Shown here in pieces: positions 1 through 9,229 of a stretch of 64,000 bases of DNA. The translations under genes and the position numbers were made by a program. Source of the stretch: Anodontia alba (taxonomy: Eukaryota > Mollusca > Bivalvia > Lucinida > Lucinidae). Position 1 is the first letter of the stretch; every line of letters begins with the position of its first letter. The DNA is taken from the NCBI GenBank assembly GCA_964016985.1, contig OZ024831.1:84710136-84774135 (forward strand). Reading direction: 5' to 3'. The notes beneath the pieces were generated by a model. The model had not been told where the DNA came from and made no database searches. It worked only from the letters and a program-made list of their open reading frames with translations.

Positions 1-229
1 AACTGATATTGGCTTACAGTTGGGCAAGGCCTGCTATCCTTGTAGTGGGTAAAGGTAGAGGGGGAATGTTTTATTTCTTCTGTTTCTTCACTTTCATTCC
101 TGTTCCTCTTTCTTCCCTGTCCCTCTCTTTCATCTCCTCTACTCTCTCTTCTATCTCTTTTCTCCCTTTCTCTGGGAGACGACACAAAATGACCCTCAAG
201 GGTTGACGTGTCGTTAAACCCCAACACAG
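1..229 (+). mobile_element. SINE-B copy, 5' end cut by window edge
   Basis: This matches, from its middle onward, the element delimited at 891-1638 and 14991-15269: TTGGGCAAGGCCTGC, then a long CT-rich stretch (about 75-170), then the tail TGACCC..AGGGTTGACGTGTCG and TTAAACCCCAACACA. The head lies outside the window. It has no coding capacity; the frame that crosses it is CT-tract translation. Family name SINE-B is local to this annotation. Confidence 0.7.
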
Positions 230-234
230 TTAAA

Positions 235-308
235 TTGTAAACACTAGTTTTACTCAATAAAAGTGGGGTTTAAGAGGGTCAACATTATATAGGCGTGTTT
301 TCGTGATG
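235..308 (+). mobile_element. Right-end fragment of hairpin MITE family B
   Basis: Contains the right third of the element seen complete at 16074-16354 and 19677-19968: AAAGTGGGGTTTAAG, GGGTCAA.ATTATATAGG and the terminal CGTGTTTTCGTGATG. The left half and central hairpin are missing. It abuts the SINE-B tail, so the SINE may have inserted into it or truncated it. Confidence 0.6.
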
Positions 309-740
309 ATTGCATACAATGCACACACTCGCCAGTAATATAGTTTGCTAAAAATTGTATGTATGGTATAAAATCTGGAATACCTCATGATCAGAAGCAA
401 GTGCTAATCTATATACTAGTACAAGCAGTCATGCAAATAATGAATTTTATCACATAACTTCATCATATAGATAGTAAACCAAAACTTCACATGTATCATT
501 ATGAGTAATAGCCAGAAATAAATTCAGGTCTGTGCATCTGCTGTCAGCTTACTTTCAGATGAGCGTTAACCTTTAAAGGGCCAATCACAACCAAAGCAGA
601 CAACTGTCTAATTTTTTTCAGAGAAAATAAATGCATATAAATAGTATGCTGCACAAATGATTCTTTTGAAATACCAATCCAGATTTTCTCAGAAAAATAA
701 AAAAATCGAAGTGCCATCTGCTATTATTTTGCATGGCATT
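309..740. other. AT-rich sequence without recognised feature
   Basis: No convincing ORF, inverted repeat or tandem repeat seen. Around 570 there is a one-sided CTTTAAAGGGCCAATCACAA that resembles the end of a TTAA-type element, but no partner end is visible. Confidence 0.5.
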
Positions 741-890
741 TTAACACTTTTGCCATGCTGAATAACTTAAGATGTCATGCCAGGTCTAATTTTCAGCCAA
801 TCAGAATACTTAATCCAGGTTGGTGACAAAATTTCACATACTTAATGACAAACAGTGCAGATCCAGATCAGTTGGCTTCTTCAGAAGCCA

Positions 891-1638
891 GGGGTGGATG
901 GGTGTGGCAAAGGTGTCGGGTATCTTACATCACTGGAGCATCCAACTGATATTGGCTTCCAGTTGGGCAAGGCCTGCTATCCTTTTAGCAGGCAAGTGTA
1001 GAGGGGAAATGTTTTTATTCTTCACTTTCATTCCTGTCATCTTTCTTCCCTGTCCCTCTCACAGGCCTCCTAGCAAAACCTATAAAACCTATAATAACCT
1101 ATAATTTTGTGTCAAACCTATAAAACCTTTATTTTGTTCATAAAACTTATGAAAAGCCTGTATTTTCATGAAAAAACCTATATTTTTCACATTTTGAACC
1201 TTCTCGCGACTCAACCCTAACTTTTCTTCAAAATACCCTACTATTTTTACATTTTAGTCCCAAAAAAGTGATGAAAACTGTCAAGAAATTGTAATTTTTT
1301 TCCTCGCTCGCTTTGCTTGCTCGGACTTTGTAAAATTCAGATCAACCTTATCAGAATAATTTTGGCCCAAAAATTCATCGAATATTTTTTCTTCAGTTTT
1401 AAATCTAATTGTGAGTTTGGAAGAACCTTTCTTTAACCTATATTTTTTATTGAAAAACCTGTAAATAACCTATATTTTGAGGAAGAAGAACCTGTATAAA
1501 AACCTATATTTTCAAAGTGGGCCACTAGGAGGCCTGCTCTCATCTTCTCCTCTTCTATCTCTTCTCTTTTCTTCCTTTCTCTGGGAGACAACACAAAATG
1601 ACCCACAAGGGTTGAAGTGTCGTTAAACCCTAACACGA
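891..1638 (+). mobile_element. SINE-B, full copy with a perfect 14-bp target duplication
   Basis: The duplication TTCTTCAGAAGCCA occurs at 877-890 and 1639-1652, fixing both ends: head GGGGTGGATGGGTGTGGC, tail ending TTAAACCCTAACACGA. A 14-bp duplication is typical of LINE-mediated (target-primed) insertion. Net of the nested element at 1062-1536 the SINE is about 270 bp, close to the 279-bp copy at 14991. I see no clear tRNA A/B box pair in the head, so its RNA ancestry is open. Confidence 0.8.
1062..1536. mobile_element. DNA element with CAGGCCTCCTAG ends, inside SINE-B
   Basis: Perfect 12-bp terminal inverted repeats (CAGGCCTCCTAG at 1062-1073, its complement at 1525-1536) and a 6-bp direct repeat CTCTCA on both sides (1056-1061, 1537-1542). 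Sequence near the ends is dominated by repeats of AACCTATAAAACC and AACCTATATTTT. CAGG..CCTG ends recall hAT elements, but those make 8-bp duplications and only 6 bp match here, so the superfamily is unassigned. Confidence 0.65.
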
Positions 1639-1902
1639 TTCTTCAGAAGCCAACTGATCTTGATTTGTACTGTTTACAAAGGCAGGGCATTTCCGGGTTC
1701 AGCAGGACAAAGGTTAAGGTTTAAAATGATCATTATGAAAATATGTATTACTACAGTTACTGTGCCTCTTACATTTCATAACATTTATTAACAGCTGTGA
1801 ATCTAATCTTAAATTGCTTTGTTTAATCTAATCACAAAATTATTTGGACTGATATTAAAGGCATTCTGTATTGTTAAGCTTGAAGATTTTGGAAGGATAT
1901 TA

Positions 1903-2237
1903 CCGTATTCGACCTAATTACCGCACTGTGCGCTTAGGTTTTTCAAAATTACTGGGAACACTCCTTTGTTGTAAAATATACTATTAAGGGTACATTTAAA
2001 AAAAATCAGAAAAGGACGTATTTTATGATTATGCGAATTTTTGTCTGATTGTCTTAAAAAAGGCATATGTTGTGGGTACTCATTTGAATTGCATCGACAA
2101 GTCGATGCAATTCAAATGAGTACCCACAACATATGCCTTTACAAAAAAGTAGACAAAAAGTACACTGGCTGTAAAGACTACGGAATTGCTTGACTGCGCA
2201 CTTATAGGGGTATGTGCGGTAATTAGGTCGAATACGG
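1903..2237. mobile_element. Hairpin MITE family A, copy 1
   Basis: Terminal inverted repeats of more than 25 bp start CCGTATTCGACCTAATTACC and are flanked by TA (1901-1902, 2238-2239). The centre (about 2062-2145) is a nearly perfect palindrome whose arms read ATGTTGTGGGTACTCATTTG. The second copy is at 12489-12843. Non-coding; frames over it are hairpin translation. TA flanks suggest Tc1/mariner, not proven. Confidence 0.75.
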
Positions 2238-2645
2238 TATGGTCATATGAACAATTACATGTACAACAATGTCCTAGAATTTGGTCAGTATAATGGGGGA
2301 CTCTGTGCTTTATCAATGTTCTCCATACCAATCGATTTGTGGCCTTGGATAAAAATTTTTGCTAAAAAAAAAAAAAAATCTGCTCAGAATAAGATGTTTC
2401 TGTGATTCCATGTAGAAATAAAATCATTGTAGAAATAACCATCTGTACAGTATCCATGAAATAGCAAACAATTTTGTTCACTAAATATTCGATGGATTCA
2501 ATTTAATATTTGTTTTACTGTTAGAAAAAATAAGAAGGAAATTAAAAGCCATTACTAGGCAGTGGCTGGTCAGCTAACCAGCAAATGTGTCATAGTCAGT
2601 TTCATGCATGCTCAGTGAGTTAAAACTTTTGGACAAATATGAATG
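2238..2645. other. AT-rich spacer between MITEs
   Basis: Contains an A run at about 2366-2378. No ORF, hairpin or repeat family recognised. Confidence 0.4.
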
Positions 2646-2649
2646 TTAA

Positions 2650-2990
2650 AGGCTCCATATTCCTCAAAAAGAGACATTTTATTGTCCAAGAAAGGTTTAA
2701 TAAATTGATATATGGTATTAATACAATCATAAAATCTGGAACCTGACAGCCTGTATAATTTCAGATAGTCTCTCATTCTTGGATTGGACCAAAAATGAAA
2801 TGATTTTTTTATTGTATCTGAATTAATGTTGCCAATCATTTCATTTTTGACCCAGTTCAAAAAACGAGAGACTAACTAAAATTTTACAGGCTGTCAGGGT
2901 TCACATTTTATGAATGTATTAATACCATATATCAAACTATTAAACCTTTTTTGGATAAAAAAATGTCTATTTTTAAAGAATATGGAGCCT
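2650..2990. mobile_element. TTAA-flanked foldback element (Kolobok/piggyBac type)
   Basis: TTAA at 2646-2649 and 2991-2994 flank termini AGGCTCCATATTC. The two halves are imperfect inverted repeats for almost their full length (for example the GACAGCCTGTA stretch at about 2746 against TACAGGCTGTC at about 2886), so the whole 341 bp can fold back. The overlapping 82-codon frame is an accident of this structure. Confidence 0.65.
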
Positions 2991-3014
2991 TTAATATCCT
3001 TTTTCATTAAAAAT

Positions 3015-3262
3015 CTGGGCCCAGTTGTTCAAAGCTAACGACGTCGTTAGTTAACGATTCGTTAAAATTTACATCGAGTGATACGCAAATATTCTGAAAT
3101 TTTTTGTTGAAAAAATGTGAGTAGCTTTTGCAATGCAAAAGCTACTCACATTTTTTCAGCAAAAAATATCAGAATATTGTATATTGAATCTGCTAAAACA
3201 GTTAACGAAATGACCCTTAACGAGCTCGTTAAGCTAACGATGCTTTGAACAACCGGGCCCAG
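3015..3262. mobile_element. Foldback MITE with CTGGGCCC ends
   Basis: Ends CTGGGCCCAGTTGTTCAAAG and its near complement CTTTGAACAACCGGGCCCAG, followed inward by TAACGA-rich arms. The centre (about 3093-3180) is a palindrome with arms GTGAGTAGCTTTTGCA. Flanks share only AT, so target-site size and superfamily are unresolved. Non-coding. Confidence 0.7.
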
Positions 3263-3454
3263 ATTGAAGTTGTTTGTTTTTCCTATCCCTTCTACCACCT
3301 TTCAGAAGTCCTTCCCACACAATTACCATTTCCTTCCTTGGTGGTTTTCTAGCAATATTAAGCACTTAAATCATTTTTTCTGGCTGTTATGATGTCAGTA
3401 TTATGTACTTTTGCGAGCATTTATATAGCTTCGTTTATTGTGCTGTTTGCGAGG
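3263..3454. other. Spacer before SINE cluster
   Basis: Pyrimidine-rich, no recognised feature. Confidence 0.4.
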
Positions 3455-4015
3455 CTCTATAGCACAGTTGATAGCATGTCTGACTGCAGATTTGGGAGTT
3501 GCAAGCTCGAATCCCAGCTTGGGCTCATAACTCTCATTGAGATTGATCAAGAAGCCGCCAGGTTATCGAGTGATTATTTGTCCTCCACCTTTTCAAAGAA
3601 AATTGAGGGGCCATAGTATTCGGCTTTCCGTAATTTCGTAAGACTTCAGATCTTGAAGGACCGGGTTTGAATCCTGCTGGAGGCAGAATTCAGTTCATGA
3701 CTTCATGACTCTTGATTGCACAGAGCCTTTCATTATCACCCTTTTATTGTCTTGATATGACTTCGATAATGTTGAAAGGGATGTAAAACACTAAAATCAT
3801 CTTGGAGATTGATCATGAAATAATTCCTGTGGCCATTCCTCCTTCCACTAATTCAAGAAGAGTAAGTGTCAGTTACTGACGAAAGTATGCGCACAAGTAC
3901 TGGTTGACCACTTATTAGAGGACTAAGCATGCGTAGGAAAAGTGTGAGGAGGTTGACTGACTAGCAACTTGACCTGAACGGTTTTGACTTGGCCATAAAA
4001 CTCAAATTCAAACTC
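3455..4015 (+). mobile_element. Old tRNA-derived SINE (family A-like), split by SINE-C
   Basis: The head (3455-3530) is tRNA-like with an A-box-like TAGCACAGTTGATAGC and a B-box-like GCTCGAATCCC. Body resumes after 3815 with GAAATAATTCCTGTGG, TCCTTCCACTAATTCAAG, ACTGACGAAAG, ACTGGTTGACCACTTA and GGACTAAGC, each matching SINE-A at 12059-12359, and ends near GGCCATAAAACTCAAATTC. It is clearly more diverged than the other SINE-A copies. Confidence 0.65.
3550..3804 (+). mobile_element. SINE-C copy nested in an older SINE
   Basis: Bounded by an 11-bp direct repeat GAGATTGATCA (3539-3549 and 3805-3815). Inside, GGGTTTGAATCCTGC fits a tRNA B box, and TTGATTGCACAGAGCCTTTC, TGTCTTGATAT and ATAATGTTGAAAGGG recur in the copy at 7726-8095. 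tRNA-derived and non-coding; the A box is degraded here. Confidence 0.65.
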
Positions 4016-4282
4016 CACTAGCAAACTTACTATAAATTTTTTACCGAGTGTGCTGAGCATTAAATTTTAGGATAAACAGTCATTTAGTAGAACTTTACAG
4101 TGTTCAAGTATGTAGGAGCAGCATAATTATTACCACTTACAGTGAACCTCGTTACAACGACAGCATTTGTTCTCAAAGATGTTTCCATTAAAATAAATTT
4201 GGGGTTGTAAAGAATCCTTAATGCGCAGATTGATATACAGTATAAGTAAGGTCTTGTTTTGTTCTTGTTTCCTCATAGAACT

Positions 4283-4345
4283 CATGTTTTGGATATTTGT
4301 TAGAATCTCCTCGCTGAGGCAATTCTAACAAATATCCAAAACGTG
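4283..4345. repeat. Hairpin with CTCCTCGCTGAGGC loop
   Basis: Arms CATGTTTTGGATATTTGTTA and its near complement face each other across AGAATCTCCTCGCTGAGGCAATTCT. It resembles the centres of the hairpin MITEs elsewhere, but its terminal repeats are not visible. Confidence 0.6.
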
Positions 4346-4406
4346 TTTCTTTAAAGTATTAAATACGATATTATTGCATAATTGGTGACTATCTGTTACC
4401 TCTTAA

Positions 4407-4644
4407 CCCATAAGACGCCAAACACAACAATTGTTGTCTGCTTTGTCTTCTGTCAAATACTTTAAAAGTAATTGTTGCAAACAGTGTGGACCCAGATTAG
4501 ACTGCTCCTCTAGGAGCAGTCTGATCTGGGTCCAGACTGTTTGCCTATATGCAAAAAGTATGTTTGAAAAGTTTGCAAGAACATGCAGCAGACGACATAA
4601 ACAGACGACATTTTCAGATGCAGGTTTTCTTGGCGCTTTAAGGG
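4407..4644. mobile_element. TTAA-flanked piggyBac-like MITE, second family
   Basis: TTAA at 4403-4406 and 4645-4648; ends CCCATAAGACGCCAA and the approximate complement TTGGCGCTTTAAGGG. The centre (4475-4547) is a hairpin of the family-D type (ACAGTGTGGACCCAGATTAG and complement). Termini differ from the main piggyBac-like family although the hairpin type is the same. Confidence 0.65.
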
Positions 4645-4648
4645 TTAA

Positions 4649-5026
4649 GAGAACGTTTCATGACAGTCAAATTGTCATTATAACAAGCTTTGTCATTGTA
4701 TCGATTGTCGGTATAAAGAGGGTCGTCTGTATCTGGATTCATGGGCTTGCCATATTACGTTATTATTATTATTATTACTGTATTTATTTATTTTCAGATT
4801 GTGGGAGTTTGGTTAGCAATGCGTTACAGAAACCAGAAGGATCCAAGAGCAAATCCCAGTGCATTTTTATAGCATATATGCCATGTACATACTAGAATGA
4901 TTGTAGTTAGATTGAACAAGAGTCATGCCATCCAGAAATGGGTCTTGCAGGCATATGAGAACCACAGTGGCCCACCAGACCAGTCTGGACATCCGCACAG
5001 CCTGATCAGAACTTCTTTATCAGTGT
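4649..5026. other. Spacer with short ATT repeats
   Basis: ATT trinucleotide run at about 4760-4778. A one-sided GACCAGTCTGGACATCCGCA stretch near 4978 resembles the GATCAGACTG repeat type that is common here. Nothing else is recognised. Confidence 0.4.
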
Positions 5027-5250
5027 ACCTTATTTATCCACACTATTTGGACACCTTAAAATCCTTATCATACTTGTCCTAGATTTTGAACAAGTCCGTT
5101 GGACTATCTAGGTCTGTTGATGTGTCTAAAAACTGCTGGATGAGTGGCAAACAATGTAGACCCTGATCAGATGCCGCATTCTGCGGCATCTGATCTGGAT
5201 CTATACTGTTTGCTCAGGAATGTCTTTCCAAATACTTAGGATAAATACGG
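5027..5250. mobile_element. MITE family E, copy 1
   Basis: TA-flanked element (5025-5026, 5251-5252). Right end reads AAATACTTAGGATAAATACGG; the left is degraded (CCTTATTTATCC). The family consensus ends are CCGTATTTACCCTAAATATT. Internally it has TTTGAACAAGTCC, AAAACTGCTGGATGAGTGG and a D-type hairpin (5150-5214) with GATCAGATGCCGCA facing TGCGGCATCTGATC. Confidence 0.65.
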
Positions 5251-5614
5251 TATGCTGCTGCATCAGGTTATTTTGTAAGTGGAGAATGAAGGCCCTGAAC
5301 AGACTGTGCAAGAGCACAGATTGATCTCTACCCCCACTGAGAGCATATGCCTCATAGATCCATTGTCCCATGGCATGACTTACATGAGAAAACTTACCTT
5401 AGAGTATTTTGCATGTAGTCCGATCAGCCTTTTGCTTAACTGGTTTGCACAGTTATTTTTGTGAGCAATAGCCTTTGTGATAAATAGGCTGGCATAGTTG
5501 TGGATACATGTGAGAGGGATGTACAGATGATAGATATTTTATGATACCTTATCGCCATGAAAACCTTACAGTATGGGTAGTTATTGGAACCACCTCGCTG
5601 ATATCTGGACCCCT
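5251..5614. other. Spacer with weak GATCAG-type repeats
   Basis: Has CCTGAACAGACTGTGCAAG and CCGATCAGCC fragments recalling the D-type hairpin. Start of the next hairpin MITE may lie before 5600. No coding evidence. Confidence 0.35.
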
Positions 5615-5840
5615 CATAGCTCCAGATAAGGTGTTTTTTTGTGTGTTTTTGTTTGTTTTTTTTAACCAAAAATACTTAGATTTTTCTTATTCTCCACAAA
5701 AACATATGTTGTTGGTACTCATTAGAATGCTTCAGTGAGACACTTTTAATGAGTACCCACAGCATATGTTTTTGTGGAGGGATAAGAAAAAGTATTATGT
5801 AATAACACCTCCTATCTGGAACTATGCACCTCTTATTTAG
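5615..5840. mobile_element. Hairpin MITE family C, copy 1
   Basis: Approximate inverted ends TCCAGATAAGGTGTT and AACACCTCCTATCTGGA. Centre (5695-5780) is a hairpin with arms ACAAAAACATATGTTGTTGG and complement, loop region GCTTCAGTGAGACAC. The GGTACTCATTAGAA arm is the one shared with families A and B. Exact boundaries uncertain. Confidence 0.55.
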
Positions 5841-5851
5841 AGCTATGTTAA

Positions 5852-6102
5852 CCCTTGTCCGGCTGAACCTAGATATATCCTGCATTTGCAAACAGTGTAG
5901 ATTCAGATCAGTTGGCTTCTGAAGAAGCCAACTGATCAGGATCTGCACCTTTTGTCATTAAGTATGTGAATTTATATCATCAATCAGGATCAAGTAATGT
6001 GATTTGCTGAAAATTAGAAATAGGCGTGGCACCTTAATTTATTCAGCATGGCTGAAAATTAGAAATGGGCCTGGCACCTTAATTTATTCAGCAGGACAAG
6101 GG
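5852..6102. mobile_element. piggyBac-like MITE, copy 2
   Basis: TTAA at 5848-5851 and 6103-6106; ends CCCTTGTCCGGCTGAAC and CAGCAGGACAAGGG. The core hairpin (5888-5955) carries AGATTCAGATCAGTTGGCTT. The right part includes an internal tandem duplication of about 50 bp (AAATTAGAAATAGGCGTGG / AAATTAGAAATGGGCCTGG), unique among the copies. Confidence 0.8.
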
Positions 6103-6106
6103 TTAA

Positions 6107-6760
6107 ATTGCACAGTAATAAGTTACAGTGTCTGAATGTTTAGGACAATTGTAGTAGGTTTTCTCATGTTATACCTTGTAACTTTTAGCATGCTGAATTT
6201 ATCATTCTCTTGGCAAAATCAGAAAGTGACAGATTTGTGAAATTTTCTGTATTTTTCCCCAAAAAGTTGGGTTTGACATTTCATGCAAATTGTCTCCATT
6301 TTCTATGATGGGGAAAAAATTAGAAATATTTCAAAATATCATCTGCTTAAAATTTTACATGGCTTTAAAGTGTTTTCTCAGATGACAGTGGCATAAGACA
6401 ATAAATTTGGTGATACAGTAGAATTTGGATATCTAGAACAGACAGGGTAGCATAGAATTTAATTCTAGTTATGGGTTAATCTCATTATATGGGTTGAAGA
6501 CGATAGCAAAATCACCAATGAGGACACAAATATTAGTTCTAGTCATCCAGGGAACTCAAGATATCAGGGTTATAGTTATCGAAATTCTGGTGTTATTTTT
6601 GTAACTTCATTTATGTAACATTAGAATGGCTTCACAGATCCAGTTCTAATGAGTAGCACAAACTTCGGTGAGGTACAACTGGTGTGCACTTACATATTGC
6701 ATTTTGGTGCAAGATCAGGTGTTAAGTATCACTTATATCTGAAACATTGAATATCACTGG
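6107..6760. other. AT-rich spacer, nothing recognised
   Basis: No ORF with protein-like composition, no inverted ends and no microsatellite were seen. Confidence 0.4.
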
Positions 6761-7260
6761 TTGAGCTTGCCCATGATGAGAAAAGCGATACATGCCAGTA
6801 CGAGTGGGTCAGGTCTGCATGCATATCTACACAGTCTGATCGGGATCTTCATGTTGGCTGGTTCTATAGATCTATTGATCCTGGCACATGCCAGTATCAG
6901 TGGGCCACATCTTTCTGCACAGCCACACATTCTGATTGAAATCTTTCTTGTTTTGCTGGTATCCAGTGGTCCTAATCAGACTGCTCATGTGTACATTGGT
7001 CAAGCCTTCACTGATGCCATACTTGCCCCAAAGAACCATTTTTCGTCATTATTTGTCATCTGATGTGCAATGTGAGAAAGGTTTCCTTTTATGTCATTTG
7101 AGACCACTGAATGTCCATACCAACCTGCCCATCTATGCAATCTTATCAGGGCATTTCCTTGTCATTGATAAATTCTATTGTATTCAGTGATTATTTAATG
7201 GATAAAGAGGCCCTGATCAGACTGTGAGATGTGAAGGCTGATCTGAGACTGTATTGCCCA
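6761..7260. other. Diverged GATCAGACTG-type repeats
   Basis: Several degraded motifs recur (ACACAGTCTGATCGGGATC, ACATTCTGATTGAAATC, CCTAATCAGACTGCTCATG, CCTGATCAGACTGTGAGATG), spaced roughly 100-240 bp apart, with ACATGCCAGTA between. The overlapping 100-codon frame runs through these motifs and shows no known domain, so I do not call it a gene. Confidence 0.45.
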
Positions 7261-7303
7261 CATATGTGATAAGGGTCCATTTTCTTACATTGCATCTATA
7301 CTA

Positions 7304-7517
7304 GGGACAATATTTAAGGAAACCCCCAAAGCAAGTAGAAAGAAGCAAAAGTCTAATGGCATAAAGAATGTTTATACACAAAGTGGATCGGTATCTGGTC
7401 CATGCCACGCGAGCATTGATGCATGCACAACACCTTCTGGGCAAGCTAGTACTTGTGTGGTTTCAAAACGGCTTTGAATTTTCACATACTCAAGGGGGTT
7501 CCCATAAATATTGTCCC
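7304..7517. mobile_element. TA-flanked MITE with GGGACAATATTTA ends
   Basis: Inverted ends GGGACAATATTTA..GGAAACCCCC and GGGGGTTCCCATAAATATTG, with TA at 7302-7303 and 7518-7519. 214 bp, non-coding; TA flanks fit Tc1/mariner. Only one copy seen here. Confidence 0.7.
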
Positions 7518-7725
7518 TAACTAGAATAATTTTACTTGAAGCATGCTGATGGTTAACTAAATAGATACCAAGTAGTTGTGTTCATAGTTAGCTTTCTGAT
7601 AGGCCAGTTTCACTGATAAATGAGACCCTCCAAACAGAATATGACATTTATGACATGCCACCACTGTAGGCCCTGATCAGTTTGCCCATGTGTGCTGTCT
7701 GATAGGGGTATATTGATTCGTAGAG

Positions 7726-8095
7726 AAGCCTCTGTATGGCAAAGTGGTTAGTCCTCCTGGCTTTGGATCAAGAGGTCCTGGGTTTGAATTCTGCTAGAGT
7801 CAGAAGTCAGTTGATTGCACTGAGCCTTTCCTCATGGTCTTGATATATCTTAACCCTTGTCTTGCTGAATAAATTAAGATGCCACGCCCACTTCTAATTT
7901 CCAGCCAATCAGATTACTTGATCCTGGTTTTTGATAGAAATTCACATATTTAATGACAAACAGTGCAGATCCAGATCAGTTGGCTTCTTCAGAAGCCATC
8001 TGATCTGGATCTACACTGTTTGCTAAGACAGGGCATGTAGTGTTCAGCAAGAGAAGGATTAAATAATGTTGAAAGGGTTGTTCAACACCAAATTG
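7726..8095 (+). mobile_element. SINE-C copy split by a piggyBac-like MITE
   Basis: tRNA-like head with A-box-like TGGCAAAGTGGTTAG and B-box-like GGGTTTGAATTC, then TTGATTGCACTGAGCCTTTC and GGTCTTGATAT as in the copy at 3550-3804. The body resumes after 8062 with ATAATGTTGAAAGGG, exactly where the other copy continues. Total SINE length without the insert is about 160 bp. Confidence 0.65.
7854..8058. mobile_element. piggyBac-like MITE, copy 3, inside SINE-C
   Basis: TTAA at 7850-7853 and 8059-8062; ends CCCTTGTCTTGCTGAA and TTCAGCAAGAGAAGG. Core hairpin 7958-8024 with AACAGTGCAGATCCAGATCA. Because the uninterrupted SINE is available at 3550-3804, this copy gives independent support for the element ends. 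Confidence 0.8.
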
Positions 8096-8332
8096 TCAAT
8101 CATCGCTGATCAGTAGAATATTTAAAGCCCATACATTATGTTAGTGGCCAGTCACCGCAAGTGTAGACTCAGATTAGACGGAAAATGTGGAGGCTGATCT
8201 GAGTCTACGCTGGTCATAAGGTTGTTTTCTGTTCAGAGAGATTCAAATATATTTTAGAAGTGCTTCCAGCTAGCAATTTTGTTCCATGTTTGTTCCAAGA
8301 TTTTCTTTAGAATGAAAATATGTCTAATAGAA
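8096..8332. other. Spacer with a degraded D-type hairpin
   Basis: About 8158-8222 reads AAGTGTAGACTCAGATTAGA then CTGATCTGAGTCTACGCTGG, a short hairpin of the D type. No terminal repeats seen. Confidence 0.45.
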
Positions 8333-9038
8333 GACTTGTTAAGGAGGAGTATTTGATGATGATTCTGAGATAATTTTCTCCAGTTTTCATAAAAACATGT
8401 TGTGGGTACTCATTAGAAGTGCCTCTGTGAGACACTACTAATGTGTATACACAACGTACATTTTATTGAGAAATTAGAAAAATGATCCCAGAATCATCAC
8501 TAAATGAATCTCCTTAAAGGGGAACACAACCTTGAAAGGTATTGTGCTTTAAAATAAAGAACTTTACAAACAATGAATTTGGACACAAATTTGATCAAAA
8601 GGGGTGGAAAATTAAGTAAGTTATAGACAATTGAATATTTTAACATTGGTGGAATGGGCGCTGCCATTTTGAATATTTAATGAGGTTTCATAAAAATTAA
8701 AATTCATTTCATAAAGGTAGTTATTCTCATAAAGTTGATTTATTTTTGGGGAAATGATTGCTTTTCACTAGAATTAAATGGTTATAAAAAAAAATGTAGC
8801 AAAATTATTCTTAAAAACCCTTTATAATTAGTTTTGCATATTTAATTTGGGCTATGTGATGTCACAAAGCCTACAACATGGCGGCATCCATGACAGCCAT
8901 TTTAACTATATTCAAATCACCATAACTTCCTTATTTCTAGGCCGATTTTGAAAACTCTTGCATTCAAATAAATGGCTTGTTAAGCACTTTACTCCAAGAT
9001 ATACTTACAACTTATATTGCGTTCCCCTTTAACAAGTC
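8333..9038. mobile_element. Hairpin MITE family C, copy 2, split near its right end
   Basis: Left end GACTTGTTAAGGAG (8333-8346) is the complement of the right end CTCC-TTAACAAGTC, which is cut by the element at 8518-9028. Centre (8390-8470) has the TGTTGTGGGTACTCATTAGA hairpin. GATGATTCTGAGATAAT and ATGATCCCAGAATCATC are matching inner arms. Length without insert is about 190 bp. Confidence 0.65.
8518..9028. mobile_element. TTAA-flanked Kolobok-like element
   Basis: Termini AGGGGAACACAA and TTGCGTTCCCCT are flanked by TTAA at 8514-8517 and 9029-9032. TTAA duplication plus AGGG ends fits the Kolobok superfamily; piggyBac is the alternative. At 511 bp with no transposase frame it is non-autonomous. 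It carries TTGAATATTTAATGAGG and an ATGGCGGCATCCATGACAGCC segment, neither repeated elsewhere in the window. Confidence 0.65.
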
Positions 9039-9229
9039 CTGTGTATGATATTTGATTTGTTCCTACTCATTAGTCATACTGAGCTTTGTATGAATCTGGA
9101 TATGCTGAGCAGAGTAAATATTTACTGAAATCCTGCTTTGGTTCAAATGTCTGTGCTTAGCTTTAGATGTGCTTGTCCTTGGCAGAGGAGTTAAATGGAA
9201 ATATTTGGTGTTAATGCTTGGAATTTTTT

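Larger units (their letters stand above)
741..1717. mobile_element. piggyBac-like MITE, copy 1, split by a SINE
   Basis: TTAA at 741-744 and 1714-1717 flank termini matching the family ends CCCTTGTCCTGCTGAA (left, degraded to CACTTTTGCCATGCTGAA) and TTCAGCAGGACAAAGG (right). TTAA target duplication with a CCY terminus is the known signature of the piggyBac superfamily. The core is a hairpin of the CAGTGCAGATCCAGATCAG type, present in all family copies. A 748-bp SINE-B insertion (891-1638) splits the hairpin. No transposase is present, so it is non-autonomous. Five other copies lie in the window. Confidence 0.75.

Noticed and set aside
2612..2860. 82-codon minus-strand frame
   Set aside because: Lies within a foldback TTAA element; its composition reflects the AT-rich arms.
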